DNA from: Desmodus rotundus
Lineage: Eukaryota > Chordata > Mammalia > Chiroptera > Phyllostomidae
Direction: 5' to 3'
Length of the DNA: 64,000 nucleotides
NCBI RefSeq assembly: GCF_022682495.2
Contig: NC_071390.1
Span: forward strand, 172,323,220-172,387,219
The position numbers and the translations under genes are program-made. Positions 13,991 through 26,300 of this stretch are shown one piece after another. The notes under the pieces were generated by a model. The model was given only the letters and a program-made list of their open reading frames with translations. It made no database searches and was not told where the DNA came from. Each line of letters begins with the position of its first letter. The stretch's first letter is position 1.

Positions 13991-14467
13991 AACACTCAAT
14001 AGAATAGCAACCTCTTTGGCTTACCCTCCATACTCAGTCAGCTTACTCTGCTTTGTTTTTTCTTAATCATCCGTCTAAAAATATATTGGGTGGTGATGGT
14101 GGTGGTGTATGACTTACCTTACTACATCTTAAGCACCATAATAGGTACTTGGTATGCTGTTTCTTCTACTGCTCTCAAACTACTTACAGTGCTTTGCACA
14201 TAGTAAGCACTCAAAATTATTTTGAATTATACATAGTAGGTTATAGGTGGGATGTTTTCTTATTTTTTTCATTTTTGTGTCTTACCAGGGCACTTAAGTG
14301 TTAAGTAGATTTATATGATAACAGTAAAACCCACTTGATTTTTTAAAAAGTAGTATTTTTTAGTATATTTTTAAACATATTTTCTTATGATTCCTTTCTC
14401 ATAGCTTAAATTTTTAGTTTTTTAGCTGTCAGTAAAGATAGTATTATAACAGTATTATTTACTATGT

Positions 14468-14671
14468 TTTATCTTTTTATTGATTTTTTTAGAGAGACAA
14501 AGGAAAGGAGAGGGGGAGAGAGAGAGAGAGACAGACAGACATTGATTTATTGTTCCACTTATTTATGCATTCATTGGTCGATTCTTTTATGTGCCCTTAC
14601 CGTAGATCGAACCTGCAACCTTAGTGTATCAGGATTACACTCTAACCAGCTGAGCTACCCAGCCAGGACCC
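14468..14671 (-). repeat. Ves-type bat SINE, reverse orientation
   Basis: The - strand starts 'gggtcctggctgggtagctc' and contains 'gatcta..' B-box-like remnants. The opposite end is a GA-rich tract (14506-14540) and a T-rich tail. No convincing target duplication is visible. Confidence 0.85.
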
Positions 14672-15290
14672 TGATGTGTTTTAAATTCATAGTTTATTTT
14701 TATCCTTTTTGATCATAAAGTTTGTCAAATGAACAATAAGTCTGAATTGTAGAAGTTTTATTTATGTAAATTTAATACTGTAATAGTAATAAAAGGTAAC
14801 TACATTTTAATGACAAATACTTAGGCAATTATTTTTTAACAGGTATATTCCTAAAGTGTTATGTTGTTATATCTTCAGTCGCAGATATAACCATGATATA
14901 TGACTCAACTGTTCTACATTTCAGTTACTTAAAATAGTAAATTTTTACACTGTAATTTCTAAAAGCACATTGGTTACACATGGAGTCACAGCTTACCTAA
15001 AGTATGTGTTCCACATATTGCTAGTCCTAGTAAATGCTAATTATTGTTCTTATTTATTACCATTTTCCATGCTCTCTTTTGCTCACTTTACATCATTCCT
15101 ACTTTCCCAAAGTATCACGTGGTCATCCTTGAATAGAAAACAGTTATGGATGAGCAGTCAAATGGCTGTTCACTGTGGACAATGAGAAGTGTGACTAAGG
15201 GTTGATTTTTAAACAGGTTTTGTGCCATAGCCTGTTTGTTTCTTTTAATTTGTCACAAATATAAAGTTTTTTCTCTTGCAAAAATTATAG

Positions 15291-15384
15291 GGGATGGAGT
15301 GTTAGATCTCTCTACAAAGAAAACCAGCATAAAATCTGAAGAGTCATCCATATGCGATCCTACTTCTGAAAATTCAATGGCTGG
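15291..15384 (+). CDS. LCORL: LCORL internal coding exon, branch point for three 3' ends
   Basis: A 94-base exon between aaaattatag| and |gtaagc. It completes the glycine begun at 4617 and reads [20 protein letters not shown] and onward to [13 protein letters not shown] is the second CtBP-binding PxDLS-type motif known from LCOR and LCORL. The exon ends after codon position 2 (..gct gg). Three downstream exons, at 16721, 23348 and 42852, each begin with codon position 3, so each can be joined in frame and gives glycine at the junction. This exon is therefore the branch point of the isoforms in this window. Confidence 0.95.
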
Positions 15385-16720
15385 GTAAGCAATATCTAGG
15401 AAATATACTATAACATTAATATAACATTATCTCTGCAGAGAACTCTTAATACTGCTCTGAGTAGATTGACATACACAGTTTTCCTCCAGGAGCTTTGTCA
15501 CTCATAAGTGTTTGTCTCTCATACCTTCCATGTGTCCTTTCTCTTTCTTTTTTATTCTTTCTGTTAAAGAAAAGTTATCAGAACAATCACCAAACTTTAG
15601 TTCATGTTACTAAAAATGAACTACCAACTAAACCATAGAATATATAAACTGAGAAGCAGGACAAGTAGAGGAATTTTAAATTCAGTATTCAGGAGGCAGT
15701 TTTAAGGGAAATATGTAATTTCACTATTTAATTTTTTTAAACAATAAATTTTAAAAGTACTATACTTACTAATTCTTACAGTTAGCTGATAGTGTTTATG
15801 TTTTTCCCATTGTGCTTTAGGTGTGGTGGCAAACTATTTAATATACCTCATAATCACCACAAAAAATCTTTTTATGCTTTGATTGAAATCTGTCATTACA
15901 TTAATTTTATAGATAATTAGTATGAAATGCTGTTCTGTTGGATTTTGGGATTTTTTAAATAACTTGCATCTTCCCATTAACAAACTATACAGGAAGCTTT
16001 TTTGTCACATTTAAATCTCAGATGTAGAGTGTAGTAGTAATTTGTTTAAACTAAAGCTGTAGTAGCATTTGAATCATGAGGTATAGAGCAAGCTTTCTGT
16101 TTGAGAAACTGAAATTACAATGATAAATTTGAAGTAGAAATAACATTTATAATACCTAAAATTATTTTACCCAAATACAACTTATTTCTTGTTTCAAATT
16201 GTAAGTTTTTGTCTAGAGAAAAATTGGTCTTGTGGAAATATGGGATGTTTGTGTTTGGAAATATTCTTACTGCTACAAATTTCCTTTAAAGGGGTTGACT
16301 CTTTTATTACTTGTTTAGCGGTAACGTCACGTTTCTACTAACAAAAACTCCTTTAGGATTTGGGTATTTTTTTAATAATGGAACTCTAATTGTACAAGTA
16401 AAATTTCTAAGCGTTGCTCTGCAAGCATCTGTCAGAGGAATAGCAACATCATGAGAGTATTTTTACAAATACTGAGTTAGGATTTTATGTTCTTGGAAGG
16501 TCTGCCTGTTGGGGCCACCGTATGATTGACACAGTGTCCTACCAGGACTATAGCGTTTGCTTTGATAAGGAGTAACTACTACATCTCACAGACTTAAAAG
16601 AGTATAAGCAGTGATGTTACCTAAGCAAGGAGTATAATAAAGGAGTGGACCCTCCCCTTCCATAGCTGTGTGAGAGTCTCTCATACATCAGTTTACCATC
16701 GTTTCATTCCATCCATCCAG
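15385..16720 (+). other. LCORL: LCORL intron
   Basis: A 1.3-kb intron with donor gtaagc and acceptor ccatccatccag. I recognise no repeats or RNA genes in it. It looks like unique AT-rich sequence. Confidence 0.75.
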
Positions 16721-17750
16721 GAGACTACACAGAAACAGAGAGGACTATGTGGAAAGAAGTGCTGAGTTTGCAGATGGTTTGCTCTCAAAAGCTTTGAAAG
16801 ACATTCAGTCTGGAGCACTGGACATAAATAAAGCAGGCATACTTTATGGCATACCTCAAAAAACTTTACTTCTCCACTTAGAAGCCTTACCAGCAGGGAA
16901 GCCTGCATCTTTTAAAAACAAAACTCGAGATTTCAATGATAGTTACTCATATAAAGACAGTAAAGAAACTTGTGCAGTGCTGCAAAAAGTAGCCTTGTGG
17001 GCAAGAGCTCAAGCAGAGCGCACAGAAAAAAGTAAACTCAATCTACTTGAAACCTCAGAATTAAAATTCCCAACAGCTTCCAGTTACCTCCATCAGTTAA
17101 CTCTACAGAAAATGGTTACTCAATTTAAAGAAAAAAATGAAAGCCTACAGTATGAAACTTCACATCCTACTGTACAGTTAAAAATTCCTCAGCTACGAGT
17201 AAGTTCTGTTTCCAAACAACCTGATGGTCCTGGTCTGCTGGATGTTATGTATCAAGTTTCCAAAACCTCTCCAGTCCTAGAAGGATCAGCTCTCCAAAAA
17301 CTGAAAAATATACTCCCTAAACAGAACAAAATAGAATGTTCTGGGCCCATAACTCACTCAAGTGTTGACTCTTATTTTCTACATGGGGACCTCTCTCCTT
17401 TGTGTCTTAATTCTAAAAATGGAACAGTTGATGGAACCTCTGAAAATACTGAAGATGGATTGGATCGAAAAGATAATAAGCAACCCAGGAAAAAACGTGG
17501 CCGTTATCGGCAGTATGATCATGAAATAATGGAAGAGGCTATTGCAATGGTAATGAGTGGAAAAATGAGTGTTTCCAAAGCACAAGGAATCTATGGGGTA
17601 CCTCACAGCACTTTAGAATACAAGGTAAAAGAAAGATCTGGAACACTGAAGACTCCTCCGAAGAAGAAACTCCGATTAGCAGACACTGGGTTATATAATA
17701 TGACAGATTCAGGGACTGGCAGCTGCAAAAATGGCAGCAAGCCTGTGTAG
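16721..17750 (+). CDS. LCORL: LCORL terminal coding exon, psq helix-turn-helix isoform
   Basis: This exon encodes the 342-residue end of the classical LCORL protein (about 602 residues in human). It starts with [10 protein letters not shown] and stops at TAG 17748-17750 after NGSKPV. Two psq-like helix-turn-helix segments are visible. One near the start contains [20 protein letters not shown] and YGIPQKTL; the other, near the end, contains [18 protein letters not shown] and [12 protein letters not shown]. The second is preceded by a basic PRKKRGRYR stretch and followed by PPKKKLR. Pipsqueak-type domains bind DNA and this protein is nuclear. The codon at 16749 is GTG (valine) inside the exon, not a start. 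The joint with 15384 is in phase. Confidence 0.95.
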
Positions 17751-20700
17751 ATTATTTGTTAGGAAAATGTTTGTGTGTGTATGTGTGTGTGCATATGTGT
17801 GTTTGCGTGTGTGTATGTGCACAGGTGTGTATTTGTGTGTCTATATACACACATGTGGGAATTACAGATGCTCACTCTGACAGGAGACATGAAATTTTAC
17901 AGTTCAAAAACCACTTACATGCCTTTTGAAAAAAGTTTTATTCAGGGTTTTCACTGTGGACAGATTATATAGTTGCTTACTTAATTCTGATAGTTTGTAT
18001 TTAATCCTTGTATAAATAGGTGAAAAAGATTCAGGTTTTCTTTAGTAGTCAATAGCATAAAGCGTTGTGGGAAAACGAGTAATTGTCAAGTGAAACATTT
18101 TTATAGGTGAAAGACCACTCCAGCCATTCAGTTGAACCATCTTATAATGGAAATATGATATTAATAGTTTGTAAACATTTTAACATAACATACTTACAGT
18201 TATTGTAAGTACATCAAACAACAAAGTTTAGACAGCTATATCCATGCTAAGAAAAATTAATATATACAGTATTAGTACACTACAGTGCATTCTATGAAAT
18301 ATGAAATGTACTCAAGTGCATCCACCAGGAATAGAAAAGAAAACCTTAAATGATATGTATAATGAAATTTAATATTTATCATTTAATAGTTGATTTAGCA
18401 GGATGTTGGGGTTTATAAGGTATATGCTTTTAAAAAAAAAACTGACACATAGTTAACCCCAGCAGCTATAGAATCTTTTAATATAAGATGGAATACTAAG
18501 GACAAAAAGTAATTTAAATTTAATTATTAAAATAATTTAATTTTGTTTTTCATTTGAAAAATAAGCTAATGTGTAAGGTTAGAAAAGAAAGTTGGAATGC
18601 AACTTAGAGCATGTTTATAATGTGCACAGAAAAAACTTGAGAATGATAATTTTGGTTTAAATGTGCTGGTTAGTTGATGTTATGACTACTTTAAATTTTA
18701 AGGATTGTGACACACTCCTACTATTGAAAAACCTCAGTGTAACTTTAATATATTTGCTGCTGTGACATTTCAAAACATTTTCAGTTTATCAAAATGAATT
18801 ACAGATTTCATTTTGGTGGGCAGAACATTATCATTTTGCTAATAACCAAATTTGCAGTTTGTTCAGGGTCTTGAATAGATTTACAGATATTTAACACTGA
18901 AGCTGTTTTGAACTTTCAGTAATGTAAACTCTCTACTAATTGGGTAGTTAGAAGTTGGGCAGTGCATTTTAACTTTTACCAGACTCATAAGAGAGATAAG
19001 TAATTTTTATATAGCAGTTTTAAAATGTGGTTCAGAGTATCCATGTTGGATTTATGGAGAATGCAGTTTTAGTAGTAAAATGTTATAAAGCATGTGCCTC
19101 CATATAAAGAATGGAGATCTGCTTCATATATTCAAAATTCTTTGAGTACCCCTTTTCTCTGTTAAAATTCAGGTTCGGATCATTTTTCTAAGCCAGTTTT
19201 CCTAAATCCAAAAGGAATACTTAAAGCTGAATTTAAAAAAAAACAAGTGCACCTTGTCAAATACTTGTGTTTTTACACTTGTGTTTGAGTGTATCTAATA
19301 ATCACATATAGATGTAATACTAAAGAGATTTTCAGCTATTACATTTAAAAACTGCTTACATATGTTTAAAGAAACTGAAGAGTGGGAACCTAAACAATTA
19401 AGTAGTTATTTGGTCTCTTCGATCTATACTGAACCCTCTTCAGCTGTTAATGTTACCTGCATAGTAGGGTATGAATCCTCTTGCTTTTTTTTCCCCCCCA
19501 AGAAAGTATACATAATAGATTGCAAAACAGCAGATGTCAGGGTCATCTTTCTTTTTAAAGAATTAAGCCATATTTTGTGAGGGCCAGAACTTGGATTATT
19601 TAATATATTACCCCTCCCCCCACTGAAAAACAAAGTTGAAGGTTAAAGATAAAGTAAATGTTTCCACACAATTTTATTGACCTCTTTATATAGAATTTTA
19701 CTTGCAAAAATTTGGGGGTTTGAATGCATTACATAATATTTATATTGAGCTTTTTTATTCCTCACACTATATTTACATTAATAAATTGATCGAGAAGTTT
19801 ATAGTAAAGGGATACTTAACAGAACTCTTTTATATCATTTAAAAGATGACCTGACCAAAAACTTTACAGGATTCATAAAATCAGGGATCATTTTGCTATT
19901 GACTTCACAGTGATCAGTAGTTTTATAGGTAATATTATAGTTAATTTGCAGCATTTTAGTACTTGTATTATTTATTTTTGGTCAGAAATAATAAATTAAA
20001 TATTTTTTGATAGTTTATAGGTAATGATCAACCCATAACTTTTAAAAGAAAAAAGTTTCTAATTATTGAGTTAAACTTTTGATTATATGACCGAGGAAAG
20101 GCAGGGAAATTTATGGGTTCCCCTTCTCACCAGTGATTCTATTAAGATGTTCTTTATGTTAAACTTTCAAAGTACTTTATAAATTTAGTTACCAGTTACT
20201 ACTTATCAATTGACAATTTTCTGAAATATCCAGTTTCAGCAGACTTTTAATGAAGGTGAAAGCAACCCTTATGTGCTTTCTACTTATTTGAATGTTCCTC
20301 AAGTATTTTATATTTTAAAAAAAAAGGAAAAGAAAAAAAACAGTGCCTCTGTTTTTAGAAAACTACTGCTCAGTAAAGCTGTTTAAACCACTTCTGGTAG
20401 CTAATGACAATTTTATATTAAATTGTATACTAACTTTAGTGAGACTGATTTTTTTAGTTGTTTACAGTACAAATACTTGTATTTGTTTTTTAATTGCAGT
20501 ATTTTCATTGTCGCAGTAATTTAGTAAAACTCTGTGGCTGCCTTGATTTTGACAGATTTTGTTAATATAAACTGATTGTTAGGCAATTAGTTATATTTAT
20601 GCATAAATCAATTGCACTATAATTCATGAATTATTTATTACAATATTTTCTAATGAATTCATGTATCTGTCTTGTGTTGTAAATGTACTGTAATTCTGTT

Positions 20701-20830
20701 CCTACTTTGTGTTGTTATATATCTAAATCTGATTGTATGAATTTTAATTGTTCAGTTAACGTGTTTCTAGGTTGTAATTTGTAGTAAAGCACTTCAATGC
20801 TTTTGCACTTAAATTTACAACACTGTTGGT
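17751..20830 (+). other. LCORL: Probable 3'UTR of the psq isoform of LCORL
   Basis: About 3 kb after the stop has no recognised interspersed repeat and is AT-rich, as expected for a long conserved 3'UTR. It opens with a (TG)n tract. A plausible end is the variant poly(A) signal AGTAAA at 20783-20788, followed by GT-rich 'gttggtgtgtgattg' near 20825; earlier AATAAA words also occur (for example near 19780 and 19988). The true cleavage site cannot be fixed from sequence alone. Confidence 0.45.
17769..17850. repeat. Imperfect (TG)n microsatellite
   Basis: Interrupted TG/TATG repeats begin about 20 bases after the stop codon and end in 'tatacacacatg'. The open frame through it is a product of the repeat. 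Confidence 0.9.
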
Positions 20831-23347
20831 GTGTGATTGATTTACTCATTCAGTAAAAGAGAAAAAACAAAAGCAAAGAAAAAACTGGCTACACTGACTT
20901 CTTTAATTCATTCTAGGAAGCAGTTTTATTAAGATTAAATATTAGAAATGGACTTTCTCCAAAACTATTTCAATTAACAAAATTTGTAATGGGAAAATGG
21001 ATAGTAACAAACAAGAATTGGCAGGATGTTTTGGTTTATAAGTCAAACAGGAAAAGGTTAGAAAATTTTTTAGCATTAAAACAAAGGAAGCTATGAAAAA
21101 TACAATTTTAGAACCTTTAATCACTTGGGAATAAATTCTAGATTGGAGACTTATGAGTTTTCAACTGTTATTCATATTAGGTTTCATGTAATACATTTTC
21201 CCTTGAGATTTTAACATGCAGGAAATATGGCAAAGGAAGAATTTGAAGCCAGGTAAACATATTATGGAGTTTTATAATTTGAGAACCTCATTATCAAGTA
21301 TCTGAATCTAATCCAATATCTGAATATCTAATTAGGAACTTTATTAAGCTATTCTTCATATAGCATTAGATGGAAATTACTGACCACTATGGTATTTTTT
21401 GGAGTTTCATTATTAGAAGTAATAAACTGAGTGAGAAACTCTTAAAATACAGATCTCCTTACAGTGTTAGAAGAGAGAGATAAAAATCTTGTGGTTTTCA
21501 GAATAGTTAACATGAGTCCTTAATTTATATTATTTATCTGTTTTACTTGATTTTACTAACAGAAAAGAGCATTTGAGCATTTCAGGAACTGTTGTGAAAG
21601 CAAATTAATCTTTCAAATACAGTGCAAAGTATTTTTCTGAGAGTTTAAAAATCTTTAACTATTTAGTCACATATGTGTTTAATAGGCCATACAACAACTC
21701 TAAAGAAACTTTTGAAGTCTGTTTATCAGAAATTTTTGGGGGGGTGGGAGTGGTTCTTCTGCTTAAGTGAAAATTATAATTTTTAATTTGCTGAAAAATA
21801 GCATAATTTTATTTATATCTTTATAATTGATAGTTAACATTTTTTCCTCTTGCCTTTGTTCCCTGTGTATATTTTTTGAATGATCTAATATTGAATCTTG
21901 GGAGTTAGTTCCATCATTTTACACCACAACCATGATAAAATTTATATTTATTTTCAGAAAGAAAATGTTACTGGGTCATGTCATATCTTCATCTGTCTAG
22001 AGGTGGCAGTGAACTTTATTGTAATTTCCTATCTCTTCTCACTTTGATGACTACTTTATATCTAATCACATGCTAGTTTTAGTGAAATATTAGTTAAATC
22101 TAGTAAATTTATTTTTTTACTAGAAAAATTTTTATCTAATGTTCAAAATTTGCTTGGTATTTTTTCTATTCAAATAACTTTTTATAAAATGTAAATAAAA
22201 TGTTGCATACTTATCTGTGAAACCAATTAAGCCATTTTTAGCAAACAAAATAAAATCAATCCCGCTTTTCATTTTAAAAGAATTCATTAATTTTTAATAT
22301 ACATGAACATAACCTTTTATTAAATAAAATTCATTCTTCTATAGCAATTCATAATCACCATATCCCAATTCCAACCCTAAATTCTACAAACCAGGAGCTT
22401 CTAGCAATAACAACAAACATAAGAAGTCAGGTGTGGGAGGCTGTTTTCATGTACAGAGTTTGGTGATATGTTTAATTTAAATGGATGCTTTTCTGAAACA
22501 GAATTCTTTTATATATTTTATTCTTCTTACTGCTGGTAGCCGGATTAAAAAAAAATCTGTAGACGACATTGGTTGCTAAGTAATACTGAGTCTTAGTTAA
22601 AGTTAGATATATATATTAGTTTCTGCAGTGGACATTTTCCAGCATTTGAAATTAAATAATTAGGTAAGTAATGCCTTTAGTTTCAATGTAATTACTTTAG
22701 TATTTTAAATCAATTAAAAATAGATTTCAATTTTTTTAATATCTTAAAATTTTTATTTTTATTAGGTTAAAATGCCTACAGCTTAATCTTAGAACAGACA
22801 TTTTGTTATTATTTATATGAAATCTAAATCCCTTGATTTTTCTTGTGACTATGCAAAGCTTTTATTAATAATATTTTCATTAACTTGAAAAAATATGTAT
22901 TTTAAATAAAGATAAGATTTTCTCATACATCTCTTTTTTTATTTGCACTAATACCAACTGATAATTATCAAAGTAACTTATAAAATGTCTACTTTACAAA
23001 AATTTTAACTCCTGGTGAAGCACTTTCCATTAAATATTCTTAGTATACTCAAAGATCTAAAACACTAGCAATCTGGAAATATAATCATACTGAAATATAA
23101 TCGTCAGCTTTTATATAACAAAACTAGGGCTTTGCTTGGACTCTTAGACTTTGTCATAGGAGATAATCATCAGTGCTTCATTTTACTTAAGCTAAACAAT
23201 CATCAAGATGCCATTATTGCAGCTCTGTAGAAGTTAGCAGTCCAGCAACACCAAAATATCTTTTGTTCAAACTCTGTTAAAATAATAACTCCTTATAATG
23301 TTGGTATTTTTGCTGTAATTCATTTTTTGTTTGATTTTTATTTTTAG
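20831..23347 (+). other. LCORL: LCORL intronic sequence before the long exon
   Basis: This is AT-rich sequence with no repeats or exons that I recognise, apart from oligo-A/T runs. It ends in a T-rich tract and the acceptor 'gatttttatttttag' at 23347. It belongs to the intron when 15384 is joined to 23348. Confidence 0.7.
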
Positions 23348-26300
23348 TTCAACTGTTGATGCAAAATCAGAGGAAGCTACTAAAATGGAAAAAGGAAAAT
23401 CAGCATTAAGCAAAGTTTTGGAATCTTTGTGCATACATCACCAGCAACAAGTTTTGGCTATGTTGAAATTTCTAGTCCAAGAGCAGAATGCTGCTTCTCT
23501 TTGCTGTTGTAATACATCATATACTGTGTCTTCAGAATCTCAAAAGTCCCTAATTGAAGATGATTTACATGGTCTATTCTGTAATTGTGAATATAGGCTG
23601 GCAGAAAGAGGGTGTTTACAAAATGAAAGACAAAGCCCTGGTCTTGTGCCTCTGCCAGTCTGTATTAAAGATTTACATTGTTTGTCGTGCCAAACTGTAA
23701 CTATTGAACACATTAAGACAGTAGTGAATAGAGGAATTGCAAACAGTTATACTTCTCACAGGTGCTGTTCTGGACTGTTTCCAAACATTCACTCTACAAA
23801 ATTGGCCTTTCATACTCCTCTTTCGTCAAAGGAAGTACGTGGTGATGTTTCAGTCAGCCTTGAAGATATTTGTAGATCTCGAAGTCCCTCACCCCCACCA
23901 TTATCACCTGTACAGCCTGAAGGATTTGAAAAATTGAAAGATGTCATCTCAGAGCTTTCAGCCTTAGAAAATAACAGACTTGAAACAAACATTAACCAAC
24001 CTCCTTTTCTCACACCAGCAGAAATAAGTAGTGACAGAGGTTATCATGAAGGTAAAATACATAAAACTAAAGTGTCCAGTAACTCTGATTCTTTGCTCTT
24101 GGAAGGCAGCAATAATTGTACTACAAATCATGAAAAAGGTGAAACTACTGTAATTTTTAAAGATTTAATGGACCGTATTAATGAGAAATTAAAATCAATA
24201 GAAACTACAGATATGACAAACCTTATCAAATTACCTAGCAGTGATTGTAATACAGATAATGATTTAAAATTGAGAGATTTAATAACCTCCCTCTTGCATA
24301 ATGCAAAGGCCAGTGATTACAGTTTTATGGAATTACTGAGTCAACACGATAAAAAGGTAGAAAATAAAATTATTCAGACAAGATTTCGAAAGCGTCAAGA
24401 AACATTATTTGCAATGCATAACTCTCCTGATTCACCCATGTTTAGAAGGCAGTCTTTGCAGATAAAAAGAGAACTTGCTAGTCTTGATGAAAATTTTATA
24501 AGAAAAAAATGCAGTGAAAAAATTTCAAGGAAATTGATATGCAATGATGTGATATTTTCAACAAACAAGGAAGAATTCTGTCATTACCAAGGGCCTTCTT
24601 TGCAAAATTCTGAAAGCCTTCAAGACAGCAGTCGTGCAGAAATAGAATTCTCACCAGATTATGCATTACAGTCATTGCAACTACCTCTTCATAATTTAGA
24701 AACTAACTTGGCTTTTGACACATTTTCAGAAAGCTTAAAAAAAACTACACCTGAGAAAATGAGCATAAGAAATACACAGGAGAAATCTGCAGCTGGAAAA
24801 TTTTTGCAAAATCATAAGGAGAACTCAAAATTAGAGAACATTCAAACTCCTTTGAAATGTGATGTTCCTGGATTTTTGAGCAGAACTAAACGAAATATCG
24901 TGCCTCCAGGATGGTATTCTATATATGTAACAAATAATTGTGTTCTCAAAAAATCCCCTAAGTCCAAAAAAGTTTCTGAATCTACAAAAAAAAAAGATCA
25001 AATGAAAACTATTCAGATTGAAAGCTCACACAATATAGATCTAAACAAAATTGCAATGAATTCTAATTTACAAGTTGTTGTGGAGCGTTTAGAAGATACA
25101 ATAAATATGGCCAAGAAGTCTTGGAATAATCAGTCATTATCAGAAGGATATAAAACATCCAAGAAATTGAAAGAAATTGATGGTAAAGATCAAAATGCTG
25201 GTAGAAATATGACTCTTACTATAAGTAGAATGATGTGCAAAGAGCAGAGTTTATCAAAATCTGTGGTAGCATCCAGCAGTATGAAAAGCAATCATATGCC
25301 TCCAATAGATCTGAATAAAAAAAGACTTGATAATCTGAAAAAGTCATCTATTTTAGATACGGGTAGCTTGATTTCCACTGTTGAGAATGTACCAACGAAA
25401 TATAAAGCCATCGAAAGCTCTTCTTTTTCTAACTATTCTAGTCCCATCAAACTCATGTTTTTATCTGAAGTTAAAAGCAGTGAAGGTGTCAAATACACTT
25501 TAACTTCAGTCAGTAATTCTAAACCAAATGTTGATCATCATCCTTCTGAAAAACACTCAAACCATCATGTAATCGAAAAAAAACCAGAAACAAATAAGGA
25601 TATCCCAAATACTAACTTTGAAAATTATAGTTCCAATCTTAATGATAGTGACACTCTTCAAAGAGAACTAAACAAATTTAATAGTGGAAAAGAATCTGCA
25701 GAATCTTCTGCAATGTTCATTGATGATACAAATAGTGATAAGCCCCAAGAAGAACCTAAGGAAAATTCAAGCAGTGCAATTGATTTATCTTTTAAAAGAA
25801 AACCAGGCAGACCTAAAAAAATAGGTCCCCAGGTTGTAAAACAGATTAAGCGACCAATTGGAAGACCACCAAAACCGAAAACTGATCAAACGGACATCGC
25901 CATTTGCCAAAATGAGCCCTTTAGTGCTGGAAAGAAAAGCCCAGAATCTCTCCTATCAGAAGTAAAAGAAGGTATTTATAAAAAGAGTATTACAGTAACT
26001 GTTATTTATGGAAGGTCAAGAAGAACTAAAAGGCATGTTTCTGAAGGAAGTATAAACATAAGCAATGTTACGTCTTTAAACAATAAGGTTGCAGATTTTC
26101 CAAATGACTATAATAATCTCAGAAATATTAGAGAATATGAACTTGACTCAGGTGAAAGAATAAGTGCTGTGTCAAGTTTGACTACTGAAAGCGAGATCTT
26201 AGGGTGTGGCTTTGAATATGTTAGACCTATCAAGAACAAGTCTGTGATACCTCAACCTTCCAAGAACATTATTCGACCAAATCAGAAGCCTTTGGCAATA

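Larger units (their letters stand above)
4618..15290 (+). other. LCORL: LCORL intron between the two shared exons
   Basis: This 10.7-kb intron has donor gtaaga and acceptor aaaattatag. It contains an MIR, an old LINE-1 piece, a hAT element, L2 segments and two Ves SINEs, listed separately. Further L2-like scraps lie at about 9880-10010, 10300-10560, 12640-12900 and 14100-14230. The region 8130-8215 is very AT-rich and partly self-complementary. I see no coding exon. Confidence 0.8.

Noticed and set aside
17775..17972. Cys/Val-rich small frame
   Set aside because: It is the translation of a (TG)n tract in the 3'UTR.
23331..23347. ATG at 23331 as start of a 1,623-residue protein
   Set aside because: The bases 23331-23347 are the T-rich tract and AG of a splice acceptor. 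The frame joins in phase to the exon at 15291-15384 and the shared motifs of LCORL are upstream.
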